A DNA stretch of 64,000 nucleotides from Limnoperna fortunei (Eukaryota > Mollusca > Bivalvia > Mytilida > Modiolidae): NCBI GenBank assembly GCA_944474755.1, contig OX104123.1, positions 60,815,898 to 60,879,897 on the forward strand. Direction: 5' to 3'. Positions 52,300 to 64,000 of this stretch are shown here, in pieces. Below the pieces are notes generated by a model. It had not been told where the DNA came from, did not search any database, and worked only from the letters and a program-made list of their open reading frames with translations. Position 1 is the stretch's first letter. Each line of letters starts with the position of its first letter. The translations under genes and the position numbers were made by a program.

Positions 52300-52840
52300 G
52301 ATAACTTCCTGTTCATCGACAGCAACATTCCAGCAGCTCCAGCGGATGATGTGTACATTTCACAACGTATACGTTATTCTAGATCCTGCGATCGGTATTC
52401 TGATTATCTAGAACGATCATTGATGTTGACTGCTAAACTACTCAAAGAAAGGTGTGTTGTACCTAGGTTGATGTTATCTCTCCAAAGTTATATGGTCGTC
52501 ACCATGACATTATTGATCGTTATGGGAAATCAGTGTATTAAATATCGGGCATTTTCGCTGAGTCATATGTAGTGTTTCATATTCCTAGATTTGACTTTTT
52601 CCTAGACATGACAATGAGTAACTCGACGGGTGTCTAATAAGAGGCATGCACTGCTTACTCGCACGGAGCATCTGAGTAAAACCATTGTTTTTATTGGGTT
52701 CGGGAGACTCTATTTCTGTTTTTATTTGTTTTTTGTGTATTGGCTTTTGTGTTGTGTTTGTCTATATCAGGATTTGTAACTGTTCCTTGACTTTTGGTTC
52801 TTGCTGTTCGGTCGGTTTTCTTTGATATTTTGTCTTAACT
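52300..52840 (+). pseudogene. Reverse-transcriptase element fragment with tail (copy B)
   Basis: Begins abruptly within the FIDSNIPAAPA motif. It continues VYISQRIRYSRSCDRYSDYL and RSLMLTAKLLK..., then shifts frame after MLSLQ, where copy A has KFYGR. The tail matches copy A (AACTCGACGGGTGTCTAAT at about 52620, GTTCGGTCGGTTTTCTTTG at about 52808). Shorter than A and frameshifted. Confidence 0.82.
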
Positions 52841-53460
52841 TCTCAGACTATATTGTCATGTTTGCGTTCTTAGCTGTAACCTCCTCACATTAAGTCTGGA
52901 ACCCATTATGATTGGAAAGTAGACATTACTAAATAAATCATTTTTGTAATTTCTAACTTAAAATAATTTTCTGCATTCTAGTACTGTTGTTTTCCTATGG
53001 TTTGTGTTATTGAAAATGCAATTTACTATGGAATTTTCTTCATTCTTTAGTATAAATTTACCTAAGAACAAACAAAACCAGTGAGAAAACAACTACGAAA
53101 GAAGAAAACGATCATATTATACATCTACATGTATAGTATTTCTTTTAAGACATAATTGTATATGTTGTCTTTACATTAGTTCAACTTATTCCCAAATGCA
53201 TTTTTCTTACCTGTTTTTGCGTAACAAAAACGTCATTTATACAAAATGCTAAATATTGACACCCAATATGTCAATTTCCTTCTTCCTAGTCAGGGTTTGA
53301 GCTCACGTTTGCTCACTTATAGATCAAGATTTAGGAAAATGGATAAGAACGGAAAAATGTGTAAAAAGAATAAAAATTATCAATTTTTCTTCTCTAGTTC
53401 ACACAATTTTAAGATAAAAAATATAAACTAGGTTTCCCTGATGTTATATGTTATACCATT

Positions 53461-53570
53461 ATAATTATCGCGTGTTATACTAAACTTTTTTGACTCGGCA
53501 AAAAGCTACGTAACATAGTCTTGAACGGCTGAAATTTGACGTCAAAATTGATTCTTCGTTTCCAAATGAT
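53461..53570 (+). promoter_or_regulatory. Distal upstream block of the plus-strand receptor paralogue
   Basis: ATAATTATCGCGTGTTATAC, TAAAC, TTGACT and GTCTTGAACGGCT match the inverted block at 35175-35295, at nearly the same distance from the ATG (about 515 versus 508 bp). Confidence 0.6.
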
Positions 53571-53825
53571 AAACTCATCAAACCCTTCAAACGCTGGTGT
53601 TTTATTATTTTTAAGCAACGTGAGGCTTTCTTTGAATGTATTATACACTCGTAGCATTGTTGAATTAATTGAAACACCATAACAATATTAAACAAAATTA
53701 TATTCCCAATAACAAAGCGTAATGTGTATCAGACCGATATTATTTTTAAAATGCATAGAAATTGCAAATTCTTCAACATGTGTGTAAAAATGTTGTACAA
53801 TATAGTGTATAGAGTCCACATAAAG

Positions 53826-53975
53826 GAAATAAAAAATACTTGGCACGAAGCGTGGAAAATCACAATTTTCCCGCTTGAAAGTCTCTCCCTATATTGTTTG
53901 ATATTAGGTCAAAATCCAATGTCTAAGTTGGTATTTATATTTTCTTCCTGGACGACTGAAACCAATGAGAAGATC
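53826..53975 (+). promoter_or_regulatory. Conserved proximal promoter / 5' UTR of plus-strand paralogue
   Basis: Contains AATACTTGG (53836-53844), GTGGAAAATCACAATTTTCC (53852-53871, a GGAAAAT inverted pair), CGCTTGAAAG, ATATTAGGTCA and GACTGAAACC, aligned in order with the minus-gene promoter. Confidence 0.65.
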
Positions 53976-54045
53976 ATGTTTGGATTTATATCGAAATTGT
54001 TAGGAATATTACTGTTTGTAATGAACATGTACCATTCCTATGCTG
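53976..54045 (+). CDS. Signal-peptide exon, plus-strand receptor paralogue
   Basis: MFGFISKLLGILLFVMNMYH then SYA and split Gly; donor GTAAGT, phase 1. It is a close match to the minus-strand exon 34715-34784 in length, phase and sequence, which fixes the start codon despite an open frame extending upstream. It heads a partial gene continuing at 55651 and 57041. Confidence 0.88.
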
Positions 54046-54179
54046 GTAAGTGTTTATTTTGTATCTATGCTAAACAGTGCATCAGAGGAAACTAACGCCA
54101 CAATGCAGAACGCATACCATCTTGAAGTTTCTCGCTGCAAATTACAGTGCTTGGACGTAATCTGAATTATGTCAACAAG

Positions 54180-55139
54180 CATTATATAGACATTAAAGTA
54201 TTCGGGCAAATATGTAATTTTATACTAACAACAAGAGCCGAAAATGAAGCAAAAACAACTAATCCGGGGATAGACAAGCGTATACAACGCAAAACAAAAA
54301 CCAAAAACACCATAAACTGAAACTGAGTAGCCCGAACTAAATAAAGACTGTGGGTACAACCCGTTGTTCCGGACGAGGACATGTAAGCAGCACATGTTTG
54401 TAATTAGATATTCGTCTAACTGTCATGAAAAATTCAAAACCAGGAATAGGAAAGACTACCTATAGTAATACGAAAATGCAAAATCGTATTTAAAAGCTGT
54501 ATTTCCCATACCAATCAATTAAGTCATTGTGATCGCCACAGACCATGTGAATGAATAACACTACGTATAACAGAACCTCCTTGTTTCAGTACCTTAGTAG
54601 TCAACAGCATTAGACTGTATAGAATATCGGAACAACGATCGCAGGATCCAGCATAAAGTATAATCTGTGAAATGTACATGGCTGATGATAGAATGTTACT
54701 ATCGATGAACGGCAAATTGACAGTTGGAAAATTGAAGTCCTCACGTTTGTCGTAGATGTATTGTAGTTTTCCATAGTCTAGTAATAGAAGTGGATCTAAG
54801 TACGAGGCCGACCTAAGTGTCTGTGTCTTTAATTTCAAGCTCGTCAGAGTAGAATAAATACAAATACTCACCGTATTTGGATTTGTTCAGGGATAAAATA
54901 TCAACAAAATAGCCGAAATTGAAATAACAGGTCTGGTCCAAGGCCTTTTTTAATGTTTGACATGCCTTATAGGAACTCATCGTCATAATATTACAACAGG
55001 TATATGTTGATATCTTGGAATATTGTCGGCTAATGACGTTATAATGACGGTATATTTGGCTTAATCTACAGGCAGGTCCCTGGGTTAATTGATAATACAC
55101 GAAAAAGGCATAGCAGTTTTTAGTATACAACTTCTTCAA
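54180..55139 (-). pseudogene. Reverse-transcriptase element fragment with tail (copy C)
   Basis: On the minus strand, ALDQTCYFNFGYFVDILSLN corresponds to the RT catalytic region (YFVD for YIDD). ELEIKDT follows, then a frameshift near 54830, ASYLDPLLLL, YDKREDFNFPTVNLPFIDSN and QIILYAGSCDRCSDI. Small deletions follow. The tail runs to about 54185. It lies in intron 1 of the plus gene, antisense, with its 3' end about 140 bp from the signal-peptide donor. Confidence 0.82.
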
Positions 55140-55650
55140 AACTGTTTGGTGGGCGTTTTAAATGGTGCAGCTATATGGGACATAAAAAATGTTCTTGCAT
55201 TTTGAGAATAAAGAAAGTATTGAAATCAATACACACATATAAAAGGTTTATATATGGTAACATGCCCTAGATATCGCGCTTTATAACATAATAGTTTATT
55301 GTTCATTCACATTGGTCAAGATTAACCAAAATGATATAATAGGAGATAAAATAGTAATAGAAACACATGTCTCGACCGTGACATGTCCATATATGTATAT
55401 TATATTTAAAGGTAGATTTACTGTAATATTAGAAAAGGTATAGCTCGCTATTTTTTCAACAAAAAATCCAAAAGTTACACCATCATACCATATAATTTCT
55501 CGCTCTTGAATTATACTGACTGATCGGCTGACATTTACGTGACTAAAGCATAGCTTTAAATCATGTTGGTAATGTAATCGTATTAAAATTACATTGCTAC
55601 AGTTTACATATAACCATAGCACTTAATCAACGCCGATCATTTTTATACAG

Positions 55651-55938
55651 ATAAGCCACTTGTCAAAATACTTGACCAAAACGCGTATGCTACAGTGGGC
55701 GATCAAGCTTTCATTCAGTGTTCTTTTGATTCTAATCCGGAAGCTTCTAGCGTATTTTGGAAGAAAGATGACAATATCATCAATTTAAATGACGGCGCAA
55801 AGTACCATGGCAGCACTGTAAAGACGCCTTCACTTACCATATACAATATAAACAATAGTGACTCGGGAATATATGTATGTCATGTGGAAAATCCCTTTGG
55901 AATCAGTTCTGGACAATCTGTTAATCTATCTGTAAACG
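55651..55938 (+). CDS. Ig domain exon a' (plus-strand paralogue)
   Basis: 288 bp, phase 1-1; acceptor ATCATTTTTATACAG, donor GTATGT. Encodes KPLVKILDQNAYATVGDQAF, IQCSFDSNPEASSVFWKKDD, PSLTIYNINNSDSGIYVCHV and ENPFGISSGQSVNLSVN. Same length and phases as 22553-22840, with intact Ig hallmarks (IQC, FWKK, DSGIYVC). Here it is the first Ig exon after the signal peptide, whereas its partner is the last Ig before the membrane. Confidence 0.92.
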
Positions 55939-57040
55939 GTATGTTTTTACTGTATTATTTATTGTATACATTTTCCTGATATTTTTTCACTTAAATTTTT
56001 TAAAGTCATGTGTTATATGGTACTTTGACCCCAAAAGTGAACCGCTGTTTATGCATGTATGTCATATGGTATTTTCCAATTTGCTGCCATTTTATTTATT
56101 ACAGCAAGTGCGCGAGTGTTCTAGCAATACTCTAGAAATAAAATATTGTGTTTTTGCGAAAACCTAGATTCGCAGAAATGATCGCTAGTCTATCTGTCGC
56201 GGGTCAACCTCAGCAAACATATAATAGAGTAAATTTGCAAATACGCAAAATAATACCAATGCTATACATTATTTCGTAAAAAAATAACGAAGCATTGTAT
56301 GAATGAAAGGGCGCTTTTCCCTATCTTATGTAGTCAAAATTTATCGGACAGTGAGCATTACAAATAAGTTGTCGTCTTGTTTGTCTTAAACGTAACACTT
56401 GAGCAGGGTTGATGCTAGTTATGGAAAACGTTTCGCCATTACGTCTATTCTTAACACACTGAAATAAAGCAAAGGATATGAATACAGAAGGAAAACAAAA
56501 CGCCCAGATTATTCTTTGATTTGTCAGTTTAAGCAGTGCTAGGAAATAACTCCTCATTTACTTCTTGAGATGTGTTGAACACCATGGCCAAATAAGTGTG
56601 GGATACAAGACACTTATCGCCTTATTGTGTTAAAATTATTTAGTCTTTTATTGTAAATGTAGATGAGTTTGAGCCTGGAAATATGTTTTACTGAATTATA
56701 CTATATATCTTGACCCTGACATACCTTGAACAAAATCTGAGGGATATTCTTATGTCATATGAAACCGTTTTTGACAATAAATTTGATTACAATGCAGACT
56801 TATGTGTTTAACTTTATAACACATTCATAACATCGTTTTTTATTTGGATTTTTCAATCTTTTTAGCATTTGTTCCATCTTTTGTGTCTGTTATTACATTT
56901 TATTACATTTATTTCACTTCCTTATTTGTGTATTGTTGACATAGAATCTTATACTTAAACGGTTATTGTAGACTGATAAGAACGTGTTCTTTTAAATTAA
57001 TTACTTAAGCATATATCTTTTTAAACGTTTCTTCCAATAG

Positions 57041-57316
57041 TGGAGCCACCAAATGTTAAAGTAATAAACCAGAAATATCTTGCTTCTATCGGTGGAAATG
57101 TGACACTTGATTGCAGAGTAACTGGTTATGCTTTGAACATATGGTGGACAGACTGTCAAGGAGTTAAGTTAAATGGAACCAGATACCATGTTGGAAATGT
57201 TTCAAACCCATCATTAACCATACAGAACGTGAACCAGAATGATAGTGGGTGGTATGCATGTGTTACAACAAATTCAGCAGGAACTAAGAATCAATCCACC
57301 CAACTTGAAACAGGAT
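57041..57316 (+). CDS. Ig domain exon b' (plus-strand paralogue)
   Basis: 276 bp, phase 1-1; acceptor AACGTTTCTTCCAATAG, donor GTATGT. Encodes EPPNVKVINQKYLASIGGNV, TLDCRVTGYALNIWWTDCQG, SNPSLTIQNVNQNDSGWYAC and VTTNSAGTKNQSTQLETG. It matches 23672-23947 residue for residue, with an additional Cys in WWTDCQG and loss of the NVT sequon. No downstream exon was found to the window end, so the gene is partial or continues beyond 64000. Confidence 0.92.
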
Positions 57317-57660
57317 GTATGTATTAAACCAAGTAAATATTTATACAATTAAATATATAATTAAAAAAAGATATTTTAGGCTATTTCGATACGTCATGCA
57401 GTGTACGCATCGGGAGCAATACAAACAGGAACATCAAATGGAAACATTCCCGATACAAAAATGGCTTTATAAATGGTTGTGTAGTCATTTTGATAGACTG
57501 GTTGATTTGATGTTTGCTTTGCGTCTAACGAACAGTGTTTTAGCTTTATTGATGAAAAAACTAGTTAACAAATAATAAATCAACTTTGAAAAGATGGGCT
57601 AACGGGCACGAACTTTATCTTTCACGGGAAAATTATGGGGTGTGAGTAGAGGCGTAAAAT

Positions 57661-57761
57661 TTAGCCTTTTGGAGCAGCTACAAATAACCTACTATTATCT
57701 ACAAAAAGGGAACAAATTGGTCTTGAGTGTGCAGGGACCATGGCACTCTCCAAAAGGCTAA
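57661..57761. mobile_element. Small inverted-repeat element, 101 bp
   Basis: Perfect 14-bp ends TTAGCCTTTTGGAG and CTCCAAAAGGCTAA. A diverged copy is at 38257-38348. Confidence 0.82.
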
Positions 57762-58249
57762 TTGAGCCAGTTATTCCTATTAATTCTGGTATTTAGATAA
57801 CCTTATGTTCAAGCATTACGTATATATTATATTTGACGTTTATTTGTCATTTTGAAATAGCATCTGACAATAGTGTCGAAACTCAAATAAAGGCTTTGGC
57901 GATGACATTATTCAGCAAATAGAACATTAATTCACTAATTATCATTAATTATTTAGCAAAATACAAAAGGATAAATTACTCAATAGACGTATATTGAACA
58001 CGTTGAAACGATATAGACAAAAGCAGTGGCTTAAAACCAAACCAAAAACGAAATAAATAGAAAGATTTCAAATTTTTTTGTTCCCGAATTTCCATCACGA
58101 AATTTCATTTATGATAGTAGTCAATTAATGACATTTATTTTGTTTTAATTGTAAATTTACTCATGAACGTAACACATTTAATTCTAGCATGGTTTGTTTA
58201 TAGACGTATATGTTTGTTAGGCTTTTAATTTTCTGACTACATTTCGTTT

Positions 58250-58440
58250 CGAGTATCACATTAGTGGCTCCACCAGCTTACAGGTCCTGAGCACCTAAGC
58301 AAACCAATGTTTTGGTGGTTCGAAGTTTTAGGTTCCTTGTTGTTGTTAGTATGCTTGGTTTTTTTATTTGTTTTTTATTCTTCTTTGCATCGTTTGTCCT
58401 TATCTGTATCTAAAACATGCCACTTGCCTATGGTTTTTAT
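58250..58440 (+). mobile_element. RT-element 3' tail fragment (copy F)
   Basis: GTCCTGAGCACCTAAGC, GTTTTGGTGGTTCG, TTTGTCCTTATCTGTATC and CTTGCCTATGGTTTTT resemble the tails of copies A and B; strongly diverged. Confidence 0.5.
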
Positions 58441-61400
58441 CATTGATGACTAATTATTCTACAACGAAGAAGCATGTTTATAATTATGTTCCTAAGTAGA
58501 AAAATGCATATTGTAAGCTCAAACTACATATCTGTCTAAGCGAAGGCTTTATAAATGATTTCTTCAAGACGTGATTTTAATAAGGTATACAAAGGTTCTA
58601 ACAGATGAAATTTTAGATATCGATCTTAATTTAATGTTGTCTAATAGTTCTAAGAATCGACTTATGATCGATGTTTACTTCGCCAATAAACAGTTTTACA
58701 AAATTTTGCTTTCGCTGCAGAGAATACTTTAGACAACCATTTTGACAACTCTTTGGTTAAGCCATATTACAACTGCAGTGGTGTTTGGGAGTCACACTTT
58801 TAACGTTTAAACAATGGCATACTATTCACTTGTGGTGCGTTATGTCCCAGCTGTAAGACAAATTTTACGACCATATACAAAATAATGTCATTTAAAACCC
58901 AAAATTGGTAGCGTGAATCTCTCGCTAGACATCTACAAAATAAGATATTTTTCTTAATGCTTTTTGGCGCTCAAAATTGCCTATTTATGGATATTAAAAC
59001 CCATAATAATTCGTCTCAAGTCAGACGCAATTTAATAAACATTAAGGTTTTCATAATGCCAATACTAGTTAACAAAATAATACATTTCAATGTAGTGTTG
59101 ACAATAAGGCATTAAAATCTAGTTAAAAGCAGTGTGTTTGTTTCGTTCTATGTATTGCTAAAAATACATCTTCAAATTACATCGCATAAATTGTTATATT
59201 GCAAATGTAAGTTTTGAGAAAATTGTCAGTGCACGAAAACAGATTCGCAAAAAATATGCAGGCTTAAATTGCTATTACATAGTTACAGGGTACATCTTGG
59301 CATCATTTTTTTATCACTCTGTATGGATTAATTTATCAATATATGAATGCTACAACTAAAAGTAAACGCACGCTTATGATTGTTTTACTTCACTACAAAC
59401 CAATTACGTCAGTGAAATACTTATTTTGTTCATTTGGGAAACATTAATATAGATTCAAAACATAATAACCTACAACTTTGAACACTTTTGTATAGCTGAA
59501 TATACACTTTCAGATTGACATTACTCCACTCGATTCATTTGAAATTCTCTCTGTCCTGCTGGTTCAAGCGTCATAACAGTTTTGAATGAATGGTGTAGTG
59601 ACGACTAGACGCATACAAATTATTGCTTTGTTAGGTACATAAGATTCGCTTTCATGCTTATCTGATAATCCGTGTCTTGCAGACAAAAAATGCTAATCAT
59701 TAGCATTATTAAACCTCACTTAAAAACACGTACTGATTGGCTAAAAACAATATCACGTGACTTATAAATGAGATGTCTTTCTAGATGACGCCAAAAATTT
59801 GCTAGCATTTGACAACCTCGAAACAGAATCAATCGGTGAGACAATACTATTCCTCGACCTGGACAATCCAAATTCATAAAACTCACGTAATCGATAATTG
59901 GAAACCGTGTATATTACTTATATTTGCAATAATGGATGTCAACAAAATTTGGAAAACACATGATTATGAGAAAAAAACTCCTTGTTTGAGGCTATCTTGA
60001 TTTGTTCGGTTTAATAAAACAATTGTGGCCTTCTTAATTTCTGGACATACAGAATTGTGTTGTCTTCCAACCCACGCACTCAAATTGACAATTCTAGATC
60101 TCCATCTCTTAAGAAAGATATTTGTATATTATTAATAAAGTATTATTCATTGCGAAGGTTCTACAAATGAAACAGTTCTACAGATTTCCTGCAAAAATAC
60201 TTTAACTTAACAAATGATGCAAATGAATGGAATATTTGAAAATTGTGTTAGTCGTTACAAATGATTAAATACAACTATCCGAGCGTTTGTTTTAAAATTA
60301 ACAGTACAAACATTTCTTAACTGTTCAATACAAAGCCCGGATGCTATGGATAAATTAACCAATTGCTTAAACATAACACATGGTGAAACTATAAACCCGT
60401 GGTTATGTAACCCAGGGGTAAGTTATGTTTTTGACTAATGGTAAATACTTTTAAAATTTTAACTGGTGTCTCCTCATATCTCTTAATCCCCCTGGGAAGC
60501 CACGTTTATGCATATCCTGTTTACATTAATGGGAGATGACATTCTTTAAAACAAACCAAAATTTATTGCTGATTAAGATTTATTCTGCGAAAGGTAAAAA
60601 CATCTAACAGGTTGTTGACAGAAAAAGTTTCAAATACAACTGGTGCATATAAAAACCAGTTTTTCAAAACATTGCCGGAAAGACCAGTGTCTTGGGTGCG
60701 TCTCGGACGGCAAAAAAGTAAATAGCATGTAGTCTGCAAAGAAAGCCATTACATAGCAGAAAAAGTATTAACAAGAATGGCGGAGAACCACCTTGAAAGC
60801 CTTTGAGTGCCGCAATCGAGCGGTTATTTAACATATGTTAAGACAGTGCTTAGTTCATTCGAATTGACGGATTGGAGACAGATAGTAACCAGATAATGCT
60901 TATGACAATTTCAACGCAGAGTCAAATTCCTTTTCGTTAACTTGTAAATTGCAGTTGTTTAAACAAAAAATGAAATCTTGTGAAATCTTCTTCCCTGTAA
61001 TAGTTTGTCATCTGCTTTGTTTAATTTTGCACAGTCCGTCACCTTTACCTTTTCGATCTATATTCCATTTCAATCCATTGTAGTCTTTGATTATAAAGTT
61101 TTAAATACATTGTTTTCACTGCAGTATGTGTCAACATTGTAAAGGCTTCATTGATAAGTTAAAACCCCTTTTACTACCACTTTTTATACAACTGCAACCG
61201 CAACAAGTTCTTAATAAATAATGAAAAATAATATAATAAAAGTTGTAAAATACCAACAGAACTTGAAACTAAATATACAAAAGTGGTTTATTCTCGTTAT
61301 AAAAAACATTAAATTTTATGGTTTTATATTTTAGTTGAAATATTTTTTAAAAAAAATATTTGGCGCTCTAATCTTAATATCCAAAATGTATACTAGTAGT

Positions 61401-62961
61401 GTGAATTTTTCCAAAATTCTTCCTTGATTATTTTCGAGATCATCCTAAAACGCCACCTTAAATATAACACCTTATATAAAGGCAATTAATGCAGCAAGTT
61501 GAATATTAAACATTATTGAACAATGAGACAGAATCATAAAGAAAAGAATCTTGTTCTACAACAATTAAATTAACTCTCCTTTTTAAGGAATAGTATGATA
61601 GTATCTAAGCATCTTTTCGTACATGAGAATATGCCCCATTTTATTGCGTGCCATTTTCATTTCACGGGGAGCCAGGTGTGGTAGTGAGAAGAAATCAATT
61701 TAAAACTATGTTCCATAAATTATAGATGGTGTTTCATAATAATTAATTTATGAAATTGATTAGTTGAAGATGTTTACAAAAATTAAAACAATAATAATTG
61801 TATTTTAATCTAAACACCTCAGAGCCTGCTAAATCTCACAAGTAACGCCATACTTTGTTGTCCTTTTTTTTAATTTTACACAAAGCAACTATATTTGACA
61901 AAACAAATTAAAAAACACTAAAGGATCTCATAAATCTAAGTAGATCGCGTTTGAAAGATAGGTCTATTAATTTTTCATTTCCTGCTCTCTTTTCATACAA
62001 ATTTTTACAACAGGTGATTCAGAAAACCTTAAATTACCGCTTCATTTAGGGATATAATTGTTTAATTGAATAATCGTGATTTCATGCTGCTGGTATGTTG
62101 ATACGGTGGTATCCTTGCCTGTTTGACAAAGACAGGCTCAACTTTAGATGTGGCTTGTATCTTCGCATGAGTACATTCTATACACCTAATTAAGCTACAA
62201 AAATGCGCATGGTCATAGCTATAAAAGCCATGACTGATCTCCTGCTTCTTTCCTGCTGCAAACTGCCACTTAAAAAATCTTCTTTTGCTTCAATATAGCG
62301 ATTCTGGAAAGTGTTCCATTGTCGACACCAAGTGTCTCTATTCACTTACAGGAATTAACCACTTGGTTAAAACCGAAGTGCAATTATCATCTGGTGTATC
62401 AAGACTTTGTTTTTCTCAGGTCCTAGTAGTGAAACGTCTTTGAACATTTCTACCAAATATTCAGAGGAGTTTCGTGCAACTCTGTAGCGAATATTCAGTT
62501 GTTCATCACTACATTTTGCAAGATCCTCTTATTCGTTCTTGTATTGCACTTGAGGCATCATATATAAAAATTGTCAAGCAGCTAGATTCAATGTTTAACC
62601 AAAGCGTTAAAAATTCAACTTACGTTAATTTTTTTATGGCTAAAGTCAAATATAATAAAGAGTTAAATTTAATCACAAGTTGAACCGGCAATCATGTGAT
62701 TGGGTCAATTTTAACCATGGATTAGCAAAAACCGGACCTGGTGACCAAAACAACCTGATGATTCCATGGAGATATTTTTTGGAATGGATGGATGGACGGC
62801 AAATTTATATATAGTTAACTGATGTACATGTATGCGTGAAAGAGTAATTAACAAGCTTACAATTTTATATAAAAAGTAAGATAAACGAAAACTCAAAGTA
62901 ACTTAATTATTGTAACTCTAAACTTTTTTTTTGCAATGTCATCATTTGCCAAATAATATGT
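58441..62961. other. Non-coding stretch, downstream of the plus paralogue
   Basis: Searched for a membrane or tail exon of the plus gene and found none. On the minus strand between 62250 and 62520 a composition resembling broken protein (SDEQLNIRYRVARNSSEYL, WNTFQNRYIEAKEDFL) hints at an old coding relic, but no family is recognised. Confidence 0.4.
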
Positions 62962-63165
62962 TAATGTGACCGAGTGGTTAAGGCAGTTCGTCTATTATTG
63001 ATCACTTGGTCTGTCAACACTGAGGTTGAGGGATCGAGTCTCACTGCGGGCAGGGTGTACTCGACTCCAATCTTAATGGACAAGGATTGCCAGTTTTCCT
63101 ACCGAAGAGAGAGATCTATTGTCGTCCTCATTGTTACAAATACCAATCGAACACATTAAAATTTC
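62962..63165 (+). mobile_element. tRNA-derived SINE with intact A and B boxes
   Basis: TGACCGAGTGGTTAAGGC (A-box-like), GAGGGATCGAGTCTCACTGC (B-box-like), TCGACTCCAATCTTAATGGA and CAAGGATTGCCAGTTTTCC. The central conserved domain is shortened compared with 3545-3820. Confidence 0.85.
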
Positions 63166-63687
63166 ATTTGTAGCACACCTAAGAATAAAAACAGAATAAA
63201 CACAGACCTTATAATCAAATTATAAATCAATACGAAAAATTTTACATAACCTAAAACGTAAACATTTAAAACAAACAACAATTAACAGGAACAAAACATG
63301 ATAAACGATCAGAAACATTATCCTTAATTCATTACAAATTTTTTTGTTGATTTCTATACATTATATAAACTTTAATTAATCACACATTGTGTGGTTGATT
63401 TCTAAACATTATATATCGATAAATGAAACAAAGATAATACATTTAACGCTCTGATTTCAATTATTGTTGGCAAGGAAAAAGTATAAAGAGGCATAGTAAA
63501 AAATAAACACATTGACCTATTAGTACTATCTAAATACAAGTTTACAGATTTGAAATAAACATGCATTCCAATTTTATCATTGAAAAAATATGTAGGAGCA
63601 TGTCACATTGCTACGTAAATAGATCATGTCAGAATAGCTTACAGAAGGACCTCTTTGGTCAAATATTTTAGGTACATAGTCATCAAA

Positions 63688-63895
63688 ATTGATTACGTGC
63701 CTACACTAAGATTGCTGGTTTGAGTCTCACTGCGGGCACAGAGATCAACCTCAACCCTATTGACAAGATTGCCAGTTTTCACTGATTCCGAGGGTTTCTC
63801 CCGGTACCCTGACTTCTTCTCCAATAAAGACCGAATGCCTCAGTATAACTTAAAAATTTGTAAATTGACCTTACAACCATTCAAACTAACTGACA
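63688..63895 (+). mobile_element. tRNA-derived SINE, 5' truncated
   Basis: TGGTTTGAGTCTCACTGCGG, TTGACAAGATTGCCAGTTTT, TCTCCCGGTACCCTGACTTC, AATAAAGACCGAATGCCTC and ACCATTCAAACTAAC. The A-box is not visible. Confidence 0.8.
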
Positions 63896-64000
63896 TTTGT
63901 TTTCGGTGCTTAGTGCCAATATATGGCATACGAGGAAGAGTAATTACACTATTATTTCACATAAAAACTGGGGTTTCGCACGAACGTTACAACTTTCGTC

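Noticed and set aside
62962..63040. Possible tRNA gene (GTGGTTAAGGC and GGATCGAGTCTC)
   Set aside because: A- and B-box spacing and the shared downstream body identify it as the head of the local SINE family, not a free-standing tRNA.
57317..64000. Search for a transmembrane or tail exon of the plus-strand paralogue
   Set aside because: No segment with acceptor, phase 1, hydrophobic stretch and donor was found; the gene is left partial.

Overview
The window is nuclear DNA from an invertebrate animal, most likely a bivalve mollusc. The evidence is strong AT-richness, intron-rich genes with small symmetric-phase Ig exons, tRNA-derived SINEs ending in CAAA repeats, many small foldback or terminal-inverted-repeat elements, and C-terminal fragments of one reverse-transcriptase ORF family. 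The species cannot be named from the sequence alone. There is no prokaryotic gene layout. Most long open frames lie inside repeats or introns; the real coding signal is in short exons.

The main gene runs leftward on the minus strand from a signal-peptide exon (34784) to a candidate stop exon (8382). In transcription order the exons are: signal peptide; two short related Ig exons (27738-27517, 26778-26566); two I-set-like Ig exons (23947-23672, 22840-22553); a transmembrane exon (21922-21820); three cytoplasmic exons (21039-20990, 19888-19803, 19203-19090); three tandem copies of a two-exon tyrosine-motif module (17839-14352); and exons of a protein-tyrosine-phosphatase-like domain (12950-12822, 11673-11531, 9287-9146, 8414-8382). 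Every junction is phase-compatible, and the joined model is 2181 nt (726 codons plus stop). The phosphatase-like part has lost both catalytic Cys and Arg, so I read it as an Ig-domain receptor with a pseudophosphatase tail. An in-frame read-through of the third cytoplasmic exon to a stop at 18985 would instead give a short-tail form.

A paralogous gene start lies in inverted orientation on the plus strand: signal peptide exon 53976-54045, then Ig exons 55651-55938 and 57041-57316. It uses the same exon lengths and phases but has the two Ig exons in the opposite order. No transmembrane or tail exon was found before the window ends. About 150 bp of promoter and a block about 510 bp upstream are conserved between the two loci.

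The rest is repeats. At 1-2508 and 41640-45830 are two clusters of one palindrome-rich family, with terminal hairpins, TTA microsatellites and many ATGGCGGCC-type boxes. At 2883-3415 is a broken SWIM zinc-finger ORF. Eight SINE copies, six fragments of one RT element, several inverted-repeat elements, a GATA array and a roughly 170-bp tandem array are spread through introns and intergenic DNA.
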